DNA of 6,783 nt from an uncultured Rhodospirillales bacterium (GCA_903928045.1 CAIYPH010000252.1:1-6783); one strand, 5' to 3'. Shown: positions 1 through 6,516, numbered from the stretch's first letter. Program-made: numbers and translations. The notes: generated by a model not told the origin, from the letters alone.

Positions 1-34
1 AATTCGGCAATTTCAGCATAAAAAATAATCACTT

Positions 35-50
35 CGCCCATATATTGGCG
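35..50. repeat. 16-bp imperfect dyad in AT-rich flank
   Basis: The sequence CGCCCATATATTGGCG reads almost the same on both strands, with one mismatched pair (positions 39 and 46). It lies within the only AT-rich part of the left flank. It could be an operator for a gene beyond the window edge or a chance palindrome. No function can be assigned from this alone. Confidence 0.3.
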
Positions 51-271
51 CATCAACGGTGGATCTGCTCAGAATCGCCTGCAAATCGATCAAAAAAACT
101 CGCGGCCGCGCCCAATCTCACCGCGCTCCGATGCTCAACCATAAAGCGTGGGCGCAACGCCGGGCGCTCTCAGAAACTGGTTTGGTGCGCGGCCGGCATC
201 GTCGAAGTCGAGAGCATTCACGACATCGCCAGCCTGCTCAATCCAGCGCCTTCCCGGACCGGCCCATGGTT

Positions 272-290
272 GCGGCCCGATCCCGGCCGC
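272..290 (-). terminator. Hairpin just after the monooxygenase stop codon
   Basis: GCGGCC (272-277) pairs perfectly with GGCCGC (285-290) around a 7-nt loop. The hairpin begins 2 nt after the leftward stop codon at 293-295, which fits an end-of-operon structure. No T-run follows it on the minus strand, so it is not a standard intrinsic terminator. It may stabilise the 3' end, pause transcription, or act with Rho. Confidence 0.35.
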
Positions 291-292
291 CG

Positions 293-1606
293 TCAGAACT
301 CCAGCAGCGTATCGCGCAAGTGCTGGTGCGCGTAGCCTGTCCGCACCAGGCCACGCTGCTGCAGAGCAGGCACCAGACCATCCGTGATTTCGGCAACACT
401 GCGCCGGCTGACATCACCGAGTGAGAACAGGAACCCGTCCCCCCCGACCTCCTGCATGATCTCACCCATCTGCGCCGCGACATCGTCAGGCGTGCCGACC
501 AGGTCCATGCAGCCGCCGGAGGTCGAATAGCTCACCATGGCCTCACGCAACGTCTTGTTCCCTGCGCGCTTGAGGAACACGGCGAGGCTCGACTGATGGC
601 CATTCGTGGTCAGCTCCCCCACAGGCGCATCGAGATCCACCCCGGACAAATCGAGGTTGGTGATCCAGCCGAACTGCGCCAGCCGGACATCGAGGTTTGT
701 CTCCGCATCAATGCGTCGGCGCTGGGCGCGGATCTGCGCCTCCTCTCGCGTGGCGGCGACGATGGGGGACAGCAAATACAGCACTTTGCAGCTATCCGGA
801 TCGCGCCCGTAGCCGACCATCAGGCGGCGCACATCGTCGCGGTACTCCTTCATGCCATCGATGCCCTTGGGGGCGGCAACAATGGTGTCGGCATGCTTGG
901 CGGCAATGGCGCGGCCGGGGCCGGAACCGCCGGCCTGGGCGATAACCGGGCGCCCCTGCGGCGCCGGGCCGGAGTTCAACGGGCCACGGCTGGCGTAGTA
1001 TTGGCCCTTGAAATCGATCGTACGAACCTTCGCAGGGTCGATCAGCACGCCGGACGCGCGATCGGCAATGATGGCATCCGCATCCCACGTCCCCCACAGT
1101 TGCTTCACCACGTCGATGAATTCATGCGCCATTTCATAGCGCTTGTCGTGCGGCGGCAGGGCGTCCATGCCGAAGTTCTGCGCCGCCAAATCGGAGCTTC
1201 CGGTCACCATGTTCCAGCCGCCGCGCCCGCCGGAAATCTGATCGAGCGTACCGACGATGCGGGCGACGAGATACGGGTGGTAGGCGAAGGTCGACAGGGT
1301 GGGCACTATCCCAAGGCGCGACGTGGCCTGGGCCATCAGCGTGGCAATCACCGTGGGTTCCTGGCGCGGGATCGACATGCCGTTCTTGAGGAAAATATCG
1401 CGCGAATTCTGCCAGTTCTGCCCCACGTAGATGGAGTCCTCGAGCAGCAGATAGTCAAACCCCGCCCGCTCAATATTGCGGGCGAGGTCGACGAACATCG
1501 AGGCGTTCATCCACTCCTCGCTGATGTTGCCGGTAAACGGCGCGCCCCAGGCCTGAATGGAGGAGCCCTGAAGGAACCACGCGAGATGGAACGGCGAAGT
1601 GGCCAA
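293..1606 (-). CDS. FMN-dependent monooxygenase, NtaA/SnaA/DszA family (LLM class)
   Basis: This 437-residue protein has the usual full length for NtaA/SnaA/DszA oxygenases. These enzymes use FMNH2 from a separate reductase, plus O2, to cleave C-N or C-S bonds in the cytoplasm (nitrilotriacetate, EDTA, dibenzothiophene sulfone, S-modified cysteines). Family marks seen are the N-terminal FHLAWFLQGSSIQAWG (6-21), STFAYHPYLVAR (105-116), SGGRGGWNMVTGSSD (125-139), HDKRYEMAHEF then VKQLWGTW (153-174), QAGGSGPGRAIAAKHAD (224-240), GTPDDVAAQM near the C-terminus, and a normal end with LRDTLLEF. The usual WNxVTS loop reads WNMVTGSSD here. The start codon is TTG, supported by a GAGGAG site 6 nt upstream and by the fit of the N-terminus to the family. 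It is last in the operon, 33 nt after a permease gene. No flavin reductase is present in the window. The family is near certain; the substrate is unknown. Confidence 0.93.
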   Translation of the reverse strand: MATSPFHLAWFLQGSSIQAWGAPFTGNISEEWMNASMFVDLARNIERAGFDYLLLEDSIYVGQNWQNSRDIFLKNGMSIPRQEPTVIATLMAQATSRLGIVPTLSTFAYHPYLVARIVGTLDQISGGRGGWNMVTGSSDLAAQNFGMDALPPHDKRYEMAHEFIDVVKQLWGTWDADAIIADRASGVLIDPAKVRTIDFKGQYYASRGPLNSGPAPQGRPVIAQAGGSGPGRAIAAKHADTIVAAPKGIDGMKEYRDDVRRLMVGYGRDPDSCKVLYLLSPIVAATREEAQIRAQRRRIDAETNLDVRLAQFGWITNLDLSGVDLDAPVGELTTNGHQSSLAVFLKRAGNKTLREAMVSYSTSGGCMDLVGTPDDVAAQMGEIMQEVGGDGFLFSLGDVSRRSVAEITDGLVPALQQRGLVRTGYAHQHLRDTLLEF

Positions 1607-1612
1607 GATGAT

Positions 1613-1618
1613 CTCCTC
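1613..1618 (-). promoter_or_regulatory. Strong ribosome binding site that fixes a TTG start
   Basis: On the minus strand GAGGAG lies 6 nt before TTG (1604-1606). An ATG at 1618-1620 overlaps this site but is out of frame with the monooxygenase. The strong site together with the protein alignment makes TTG the start, not a later ATG. Confidence 0.75.
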
Positions 1619-1639
1619 ATCAATGCAGACTGAAAATGC

Positions 1640-2419
1640 CTAGAGCCCGATCACCGCTGCCTCTCCGCTCACCAGCGCCGGCTTGGCCGCCACCGTTACC
1701 CGTGCCCGCACATGCCGCGAAAACGCGAACTCGAGCGCATTGACCGCCCGCCGTATGGCTTCGGTGATGGCGAGGTAGATCAGGGCGCAATAGAGATAGA
1801 CCGAGAAGTCAAACGTCCGGGCGAAGATGAAGCGGGTCTGGCCCATCAGGTCCAGCAGCGTGACAATCGCGGCGAGGGCGCTTGCCTTGACGATGCCAAT
1901 CACCTCGTTGCCGAGTGGGCGCAGCGCCACCAGCATGGCCTGCGGAAACACCACGTGGCGGGCGATCCGCCATGGCGACAAACCCAGCGCCTTCGCGGCT
2001 TCCACTTGCCCGCGTGGCACCGCGGCAATGGCGCCGCGGAGGATTTCGGCCTGGTAGGCGGCGGTATTCAAGGTGAAAGCCAGGATGCAGCAGTAATAGG
2101 CATCGCGGAAGAACCACCAGACCCCGATCTCCTGGAAAAAGGGGCGGAACTCGCCGCCGCCATAATAGACCAGATAGAGCTGGCACAGCAGCGGTGTGCC
2201 ACGAAAGAAGCTGATATAGGCGAAGGCCGCGTTGGTGATGAGCAAGTTGCGCGACATCCGCGCGCGGGCGATCACGAAAGCCAGCACAAAACCAAGGCTG
2301 CACGAGGTAATCACCACTAGCGCGGTGATTTTCATGCCCAGGACGATCCGCCAGCCATAGGTGGCCAGCAGCTCGGTGTTCACGACGAAGCCAAGCACCT
2401 GCCACAGCGTATCCATCAC
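1640..2419 (-). CDS. Polar amino-acid ABC transporter permease, HisM-like
   Basis: This inner-membrane permease half of an amino-acid uptake transporter has 259 residues (258 if started at the next codon). Hydrophobic segments are visible near 26-50, 64-86, 104-122, 168-192 and 203-220. Family signatures are FFRGTPLLCQLYLVYYG (71-87), AFTLNTAAYQAEILRGAI (114-131), and the EAA loop that contacts the ATPase, EAAKALGLSPWRIARHVVFP (140-159). The NTAAYQAEI segment is close to HisM-type subunits. Translation starts at GTG (2417-2419) or ATG (2414-2416). Both overlap the upstream permease stop codon, giving a GTGA or TGATG junction and implying translational coupling. The C-terminal tail of about 20 residues after the last membrane segment is somewhat long. 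No ATP-binding partner is encoded nearby. Confidence 0.92.
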   Translation of the reverse strand: MMDTLWQVLGFVVNTELLATYGWRIVLGMKITALVVITSCSLGFVLAFVIARARMSRNLLITNAAFAYISFFRGTPLLCQLYLVYYGGGEFRPFFQEIGVWWFFRDAYYCCILAFTLNTAAYQAEILRGAIAAVPRGQVEAAKALGLSPWRIARHVVFPQAMLVALRPLGNEVIGIVKASALAAIVTLLDLMGQTRFIFARTFDFSVYLYCALIYLAITEAIRRAVNALEFAFSRHVRARVTVAAKPALVSGEAAVIGL

Positions 2420-3117
2420 GCGTAGCCCCGGTTGGCCCGCCGCTCGAGCCAGCTCTGCACGCTGCCCGAGGTAACGCTGAAAATCAGGTAGATCACCGCG
2501 GCCGCCGTGTAGAACACCAGCGGCCTGGTCGTCGCCCGGCTCGCCTCGGAGGCGGCGCGGAGCAGATCGGTGACCGCGAGCGTGGAGATGAGCGCGGTAT
2601 CCTTCATCAGGATGGTCCAGATGTTACCCAGCCCGGGCAACGCGACGCGAGCAAGCTGCGGCAGCGTAATCAGCCTGAACACCTGGCGCCGGTTAAGGCC
2701 AAGCGATCGTGCCGCTTCTCCCTGGCCCGGCGGCACCGCAGCCAGGGAGGCGACCCACACCTCGCTGGAATAGGCCGCCACCACTGTCGACAATGCGATC
2801 ACCCCGGCGGCGAACGCGCTCACCTCGATATGGCCGCCGGCCCCGGCGAGCTTGCCCAGCTTGTCGATCAGCGCTTGCAGGCCGAAATAGACGATGAACA
2901 GCGCCAGCAGGTCCGGGATACCGCGAAAAAAAGTCGTATAGGCGTCGCAGACGGCGCGCAGCACACGGCTGCGCGCCAGCTTCATCAAGGCGAGTACGAG
3001 CCCGGCGCCGAACCCGAACGGCACCGTGGTCACCGCCAGCGCCACCGTCACCACGGTGCCGTTGAGCAGCAGACCAATCCAGCCCTCGGGGCCGAACAGA
3101 AGCTCGAACCACGCCAT
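2416..3117 (-). CDS. Polar amino-acid ABC transporter permease, HisQ-like
   Basis: This 233-residue protein is the second permease half and likely forms a heterodimer with the following permease. Several membrane segments are visible (about 15-45, 58-82, 100-125, 160-185, 203-220). Signatures are FFRGIPDLLALFIVYFG (63-79) and the EAA loop EAARSLGLNRRQVFRLITLP (134-153), followed by the conserved LGNIWTILMKDTAL. The ATG start lies 12 nt after the binding-protein stop codon, with only a weak TGAG ribosome site, so coupling to the upstream gene is likely. The order of binding protein, HisQ-like and HisM-like subunits matches the his/art/occ-type uptake operons. In those operons a HisP-type ATPase usually sits beside these genes; none is found here. 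Confidence 0.92.
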   Translation of the reverse strand: MAWFELLFGPEGWIGLLLNGTVVTVALAVTTVPFGFGAGLVLALMKLARSRVLRAVCDAYTTFFRGIPDLLALFIVYFGLQALIDKLGKLAGAGGHIEVSAFAAGVIALSTVVAAYSSEVWVASLAAVPPGQGEAARSLGLNRRQVFRLITLPQLARVALPGLGNIWTILMKDTALISTLAVTDLLRAASEASRATTRPLVFYTAAAVIYLIFSVTSGSVQSWLERRANRGYA

Positions 3118-3129
3118 CTCAGCAGCCGC

Positions 3130-3918
3130 TTACTTACCGCGGATGTTGATCTTGAAGTACTTGTCGGCGATCACCTTGTAGGTGCCGTCCGCGTCGACCT
3201 CGGCGATCGCCTTGTTCAGCATCGCCTTGAGGTCCTCGTCCTCCTTGCGGAAGGCCGCGCCGACGCCGGGGCCGAAGATCTCGGGGATACGCTTGATCTC
3301 GGCGACCACGCGGCAGCAACCGGCGCCGACCTTTTCGACAAACGTGTTGCCGACGATGAGGTCCGTCACGGTGTAGTCGAGCCGCCCGGCCTTCAGATCG
3401 TTCTGCGGCTCGTCTCCGCCCGGATACAGCTTGATTTCGGAGTCCTTGTAGTACGCCTCGAGATAGTTGGAGAACGTGGTGGAGGACTGGGTGCCGATCG
3501 TCTTGCCCTTCAGCGCGGCGGGCGACACATCATTGCTCTTATTGGCGGCCGAACCGACGAACACCGGCGGGGTGGCGAAATAGACGTCCGAGAAGCTGAC
3601 CACCTGGGTCCGCTTGGGCGTGATGTTCATGCTGGACATGATCATGTCGAACTTGCCGGCGATCAGCGAGGGGATGATGCCGTCCCAGTCCTGGTTCTGA
3701 AAAGTGCAGGTCACCTTCATGCGTTTGCACAATTCGGTGGCATAATCGACTTCCCAGCCGACGATCTCGCCCTTGGCGTTGACGCTTTCGAACGGCGGGT
3801 ACGTCGCGTCGATCCCAATTCGGACCGTCTTCCAGTCCTTCGCCGCCGCCGCGCCCATCGAGGCCGCCAACGCCAGTGTCGCGAGGCCGAGACGCCCCAG
3901 TATTCCGTTTGTCTTCAT
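3130..3918 (-). CDS. Periplasmic amino-acid binding protein, HisJ/LAO-like (SBP family 3)
   Basis: This 262-residue secreted binding protein captures the ligand for the two permeases. A signal peptide is clear: Lys2 and Arg9, a hydrophobic core, then GAAAA with probable cleavage after Ala26. The mature protein follows HisJ closely: IGIDATYPPFES (34-45), a cysteine pair in LCKRMKVTC (Cys64, Cys71) matching the HisJ disulfide, and SLIAGKFDMIMSSMNITPKR (84-103). Arg103 lies at the position that binds the ligand carboxylate and Asp186 at the position that binds the ligand amino group. DGTYKVIADKYF is the usual C-terminal block. The ligand is therefore an alpha-amino acid; side-chain specificity is open. 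An extra adjacent pair, Cys201-Cys202, is unusual. It is the first gene of the operon, with an AGGGGG site 6 nt before the ATG. Confidence 0.94.
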   Translation of the reverse strand: MKTNGILGRLGLATLALAASMGAAAAKDWKTVRIGIDATYPPFESVNAKGEIVGWEVDYATELCKRMKVTCTFQNQDWDGIIPSLIAGKFDMIMSSMNITPKRTQVVSFSDVYFATPPVFVGSAANKSNDVSPAALKGKTIGTQSSTTFSNYLEAYYKDSEIKLYPGGDEPQNDLKAGRLDYTVTDLIVGNTFVEKVGAGCCRVVAEIKRIPEIFGPGVGAAFRKEDEDLKAMLNKAIAEVDADGTYKVIADKYFKINIRGK

Positions 3919-4036
3919 GAATAGCCCCCTGATGGCTGCCCGTTCGGCAGCGAACAGAGGCCTTGCAAAATCGGGACCACATTCTGAAAGTATCCCCTGC
4001 CATGGCCGGTACGGAACTTGCTGTCCCCCTCACCCC
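3919..4036. promoter_or_regulatory. Divergent intergenic region, likely promoters for both transcription units
   Basis: These 118 nt separate the leftward transport operon from the rightward flavoprotein gene and must hold the start signals for the former. No strong sigma-70 boxes are obvious. On the plus strand TTGCAA (3963-3968) is a weak -35 candidate without a good -10. On the minus strand GATACT (about 3989-3994) is a weak -10 candidate. A sigma-54 pattern was checked and is absent. The shared region suggests co-regulation of the two sides, but no regulator gene is in the window. Confidence 0.5.
3935..3955 (-). promoter_or_regulatory. Two overlapping, mutually exclusive hairpins in the transport-operon leader
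   Basis: GCTGCC (3935-3940) pairs with GGCAGC (3946-3951), a 6-bp stem with a 5-nt loop. GTTCG (3942-3946) also pairs with CGAAC (3951-3955), a 5-bp stem with a 4-nt loop. The two share bases and cannot form together. They lie 5 nt upstream of the AGGGGG ribosome site of the binding-protein gene. They could be a protein operator (dyad) or an RNA switch point, or chance in GC-rich DNA. Confidence 0.3.
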
Positions 4037-5293
4037 ATGCGTTTCACTCGAGCAGAACTGGATTCAGGCGTGACGGTCGAGACGGTCGACACTCTCATCA
4101 TCGGTGGCGGCCAGGCAGGCCTGGCGATGAGCGAACAACTCAGCAAGCGCGGCCTGCCGCATCTGATCGTCGAACGCGCCCGGATCGCCGAGCGCTGGCG
4201 GTCGGAGCGCTGGGACGGCCTGCATGCCAACGGGCCGGCCTGGCATGATCGCCTGCCCGGCCTGCCGATCCCCGGTGTCGACCCTGACGCGTTCGCTTCG
4301 CGCGACGAGATGGTCGCCTACTTCACCGCCTACGCCGAGCGCATCGCGGCCCCCGTCCGCTGCGGCGTCGCCGTCACCGCGCTGGATCGTCTGAACGGCC
4401 AAACCGGCTTCCGCGCCGAGACCACGCAAGGGCCGATCGACGCCAGGAATGTCGTCGTCGCCACCGGCCCGTTCCAACGTGGCATCGTGCCCACGGTGGT
4501 GCCGCCCGAGGCCGGCGTCCGGCAAATGCACTCCAGCGCCTACCGGAACCCCGCCCAATTGCCGCCCGGCTCGGTCCTGGTGATCGGCGCCGGTTCGTCG
4601 GGCACCCAGATCGCCGATGAGCTCGCCCGGGCCGGACGCACCGTCTTCCTGTCGGTCGGTCAGCATCAGCGGCCGCCGCGCCGCTATCGCGGGCGCGACT
4701 ATTGCTGGTGGCTCGGCGTTCTCGGCATGTGGGATCTGCCAGTCCCCGCACCCGACACCAAACATGTCACCATCGCCGTGAGCGGCGCTTATGGCGGCCA
4801 GAGCATCGATTTCCGCCGTATCGCCGCCCGCGGGGTAACACTGCTCGGCCGGGCCAGCGGCTATGACGCGGGCAGCATGACATTCGCGCCCGATCTGGTC
4901 CGCAACCTCGCCCAAGGCGACATTGCCTATCTCGCCCTGCTCGACGCCGCCGACGCCTATGCCGCCCGCCAAGGCCTCGATCTACCCGAAGAACCCGCGG
5001 CCCGCCGGCCCGAGCCCGACCCGGACAGCGTCACCAACCCCATCCTGCGCCTCGACCTCCAGGAAGCCGGCATCACAACCATCATCTGGGCCACCGGCTT
5101 CACGCTCGATTTCACCTGGCTGACATGCGGCACCTTCGATGTGCGCGGCAAGCCGCTCCACCATCGCGGCGTCGCCGAGGTCCCCGGCCTGTACTTCCTC
5201 GGCCTCAGCTGGCTCTCCCGCCGCGCATCGAGCTTCGTCTTCGGCGCCGAATACGACGCCTCATATCTGGCTGAGCACATCGCACTGCGCTGA
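4037..5293 (+). CDS. FAD/NAD(P)H-dependent flavoprotein monooxygenase (CzcO/FMO-like, COG2072 type)
   Basis: This cytoplasmic flavoprotein of 418 residues is likely a single-component NADPH-dependent oxygenase acting on a small nucleophilic or amino-acid-like substrate. An N-terminal FAD fold shows GGGQAG (23-28) with VERARIAERWRSERWDGLH after it. An FMO-like junction, MHSSAYRNP (164-172), precedes the NADPH fold GAGSSG (184-189). The late WATGF motif (351-355) and the C-terminal GLYFLGLSWL and SSFVFGAEYDASYLAEHI blocks complete the family pattern. The open frame extends upstream to 3773 across the binding-protein gene, but the first sensible start is ATG 4037. GTG 4070 is an alternative, giving 407 residues that begin just before the FAD fold. 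Neither has a clear ribosome site. It is divergent from the transport operon. The substrate is unknown. Confidence 0.9.
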   Translation: MRFTRAELDSGVTVETVDTLIIGGGQAGLAMSEQLSKRGLPHLIVERARIAERWRSERWDGLHANGPAWHDRLPGLPIPGVDPDAFASRDEMVAYFTAYAERIAAPVRCGVAVTALDRLNGQTGFRAETTQGPIDARNVVVATGPFQRGIVPTVVPPEAGVRQMHSSAYRNPAQLPPGSVLVIGAGSSGTQIADELARAGRTVFLSVGQHQRPPRRYRGRDYCWWLGVLGMWDLPVPAPDTKHVTIAVSGAYGGQSIDFRRIAARGVTLLGRASGYDAGSMTFAPDLVRNLAQGDIAYLALLDAADAYAARQGLDLPEEPAARRPEPDPDSVTNPILRLDLQEAGITTIIWATGFTLDFTWLTCGTFDVRGKPLHHRGVAEVPGLYFLGLSWLSRRASSFVFGAEYDASYLAEHIALR

Positions 5294-5343
5294 ACGCATC
5301 CGCGGAGCCCCCTCGCGTGCCCTGGACCGCCGCGCGGATGCGT
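5294..5343 (+). terminator. Long inverted repeat directly after the flavoprotein stop codon
   Basis: ACGCATCCGCG (5294-5304) is perfectly complementary to CGCGGATGCGT (5333-5343), an 11-bp stem with a 28-nt loop. It begins at the base after the TGA stop. No T-run follows, so it is not a classical intrinsic terminator. It may still weaken read-through to the next gene or protect the 3' end of the message. Confidence 0.4.
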
Positions 5344-5435
5344 CCTGGCGCCCACGCCGCGGTATCATTAGAACGCGGTCCTCGTCCGTCGGCAGCGGCG
5401 TGCAGACTCGTGTCGCCGCACAACGTGATGAGACC

Positions 5436-5454
5436 GCGATACGCTCGATATCGC
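5436..5454. promoter_or_regulatory. Dyad GCGATA-N7-TATCGC upstream of the enolase-fold gene
   Basis: GCGATA (5436-5441) and TATCGC (5449-5454) form a perfect 6-bp inverted repeat. The right half also lies within the smaller palindrome CGATATCG. The dyad ends 1 nt before the AAAGGGG ribosome site (5456-5462). It could be an operator or a leader hairpin that controls access to that site. In the same 180-nt gap, TATCAT (5363-5368) resembles a -10 box, but no -35 matches it. Confidence 0.3.
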
Positions 5455-5473
5455 CAAAGGGGTTGCAACAGCC

Positions 5474-6475
5474 ATGGCACCACGCCCGCAGAGACTGACA
5501 GTCAGCCACCGCGCCTGGGCGCTCACCCGCCCATTCACGACTGCGCATGGCACCACCACCGCGACCGACAGCATCGTTGTCGAAGTCTCCGATGGCGACG
5601 CGCGCGGCCGCGGCGAAGCCGTGCCACTCGCGCGCTTCGGTGAAAGCGTCGCCAGCGTCCTGGCCCAGCTCGATGCGATGAAAGCCGCGATCGCCTCGGG
5701 CCTCGGCCGTGACACGCTGCCAGACGCCATGCCGCCAGGTGCCGCCCGCAACGCGCTCGATTGCGCATTCTGGGATCTGGACGCCAACCGCGTGTATCAG
5801 AACGTGGCGGACCTCGGCAGGCTGCCCGCCGTCAAACCGGTGACCACGGCCTTCACGCTGGCCCATGGCACACCGGAGAACATGGCCGAGCAGGCAGCCG
5901 CCAACCCCGCCCGGCCGATCTTCCGGTTGGAACTCGGCGGCGCCGCCGATATCGACCGCGTGCGCGCCGTCCGCCAGGCGGCACCAACATCCCGACTCAT
6001 CATCGACGCCAATGAGGGCTGGAGCGTAACCGAGCTGAACGCCTTCATGCCGGAATTGGCCGATCTGAGGGTCGAGCTGATCGAGCAGCCCCTGCCGGCC
6101 GATGCGGATGGCGCGCTGGTGCAATCGGAGCACCCGATCGCGCTCTGCGCCGACGAATCCTGCCGCACCCTGGCCGATCTCGACCGGATCGAAGGAAAAT
6201 ACAGCACGATCAATATCCGGCTCGACAAGGTCGGCGGGCTCACCGCCGCCATCGCCCTGGCAGCCGAGGCAAATCGGCGGGGCTTGCAACTCATGGTCAG
6301 TGGCGTTCGCGGAACCTCGCTGGGGGTGGCGCCGGCGCTGTTCATCGCGCAGCAGGCCAGGTTCATCGATCTGGACGGACCGCTCCATCTCGCCTTCGAT
6401 CGCGGCTCCCCCCTCCGCTACGACGGCAGCACCATCCATCCCCCCAGTCCGAACCTCTGGGGCGGCCCGGCGTGA
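5474..6475 (+). CDS. Enolase-superfamily protein, dipeptide-epimerase-like but lacking the catalytic lysines
   Basis: This 333-residue protein has the usual length of Ala-Glu type dipeptide epimerases in the MLE subgroup. Capping-domain signs are PFTTAHG (20-26) and GRGEAVPLARFGES (45-58). ARNALDCAFWDLDANR leads into the barrel. The three Mg ligands are visible: Asp178 in IIDANEGW, Glu204 in LIEQPLP, and Asp227 in CADES. The DxD motif that binds the dipeptide amino group is kept (Asp299, Asp301 in DLDGPL), as is the GTSLGVAPAL block. However, the KxK motif of the second strand reads R151-L-E153 in FRLELGG, and the lysine 22 residues after Asp227 is Arg249 in INIRLDKVGG. The 20s-loop Arg is His25. 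The fold is certain; two-lysine racemisation looks impossible. The start is supported by AAAGGGG 11 nt upstream. The gene follows the flavoprotein gene after 180 nt. Confidence 0.88.
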   Translation: MAPRPQRLTVSHRAWALTRPFTTAHGTTTATDSIVVEVSDGDARGRGEAVPLARFGESVASVLAQLDAMKAAIASGLGRDTLPDAMPPGAARNALDCAFWDLDANRVYQNVADLGRLPAVKPVTTAFTLAHGTPENMAEQAAANPARPIFRLELGGAADIDRVRAVRQAAPTSRLIIDANEGWSVTELNAFMPELADLRVELIEQPLPADADGALVQSEHPIALCADESCRTLADLDRIEGKYSTINIRLDKVGGLTAAIALAAEANRRGLQLMVSGVRGTSLGVAPALFIAQQARFIDLDGPLHLAFDRGSPLRYDGSTIHPPSPNLWGGPA

Positions 6476-6487
6476 CGCGAATCACAT

Positions 6488-6516
6488 GACCCGGCGAGCG
6501 CAGCACGGCCCGGGTC
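6488..6516 (+). terminator. Candidate terminator hairpin after the enolase-fold gene
   Basis: GACCCGG (6488-6494) pairs with CCGGGTC (6510-6516) around a 15-nt loop, 12 nt after the stop codon. The nearest T-run (6547-6551) is about 30 nt further on, too far for a standard intrinsic terminator. The placement fits transcript-end formation, but the evidence is weak. Confidence 0.3.

Larger units (their letters stand above)
1..292. other. Left flank, no supported gene
   Basis: This stretch lies downstream of the leftward operon. Short open frames exist on both strands, but none shows a recognisable motif, a convincing ribosome binding site or a family-like composition. The first 50 nt are distinctly more AT-rich than the rest (an A-run at 20-28) and contain a small dyad at 35-50. 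I see no remnant of a transporter ATP-binding gene here: there is no Walker A or signature motif on the minus strand. The leftward operon therefore appears to end at 293. Confidence 0.6.

Noticed and set aside
596..1633. Plus-strand open frame of 345 codons opposite the FMN monooxygenase
   Set aside because: It has no recognisable domain, and the opposite strand has a full set of family motifs. It is an antisense shadow.
2830..3924. Plus-strand open frame of 364 codons across the permease and binding-protein genes
   Set aside because: It spans the junction of two well-supported genes on the other strand, has an unusual composition and shows no motifs.
3985..4010. Possible sigma-54 promoter on the minus strand (TGGCAGG)
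   Set aside because: The -24 half is similar, but the required GC of the -12 element is missing at the correct spacing.
3773..4036. Upstream extension of the flavoprotein gene to ATG 3773
   Set aside because: The extra 88 codons overlap the start and signal peptide of the divergent binding-protein gene and do not resemble the family N-terminus, which begins just before the FAD fold.
5261..6439. Minus-strand open frame of 392 codons opposite the enolase-fold gene
   Set aside because: It is longer than the gene it opposes but shows no family motif and has the G/A/R/D-rich composition of an antisense shadow in GC-rich DNA. The plus strand carries clear enolase motifs and a ribosome site.
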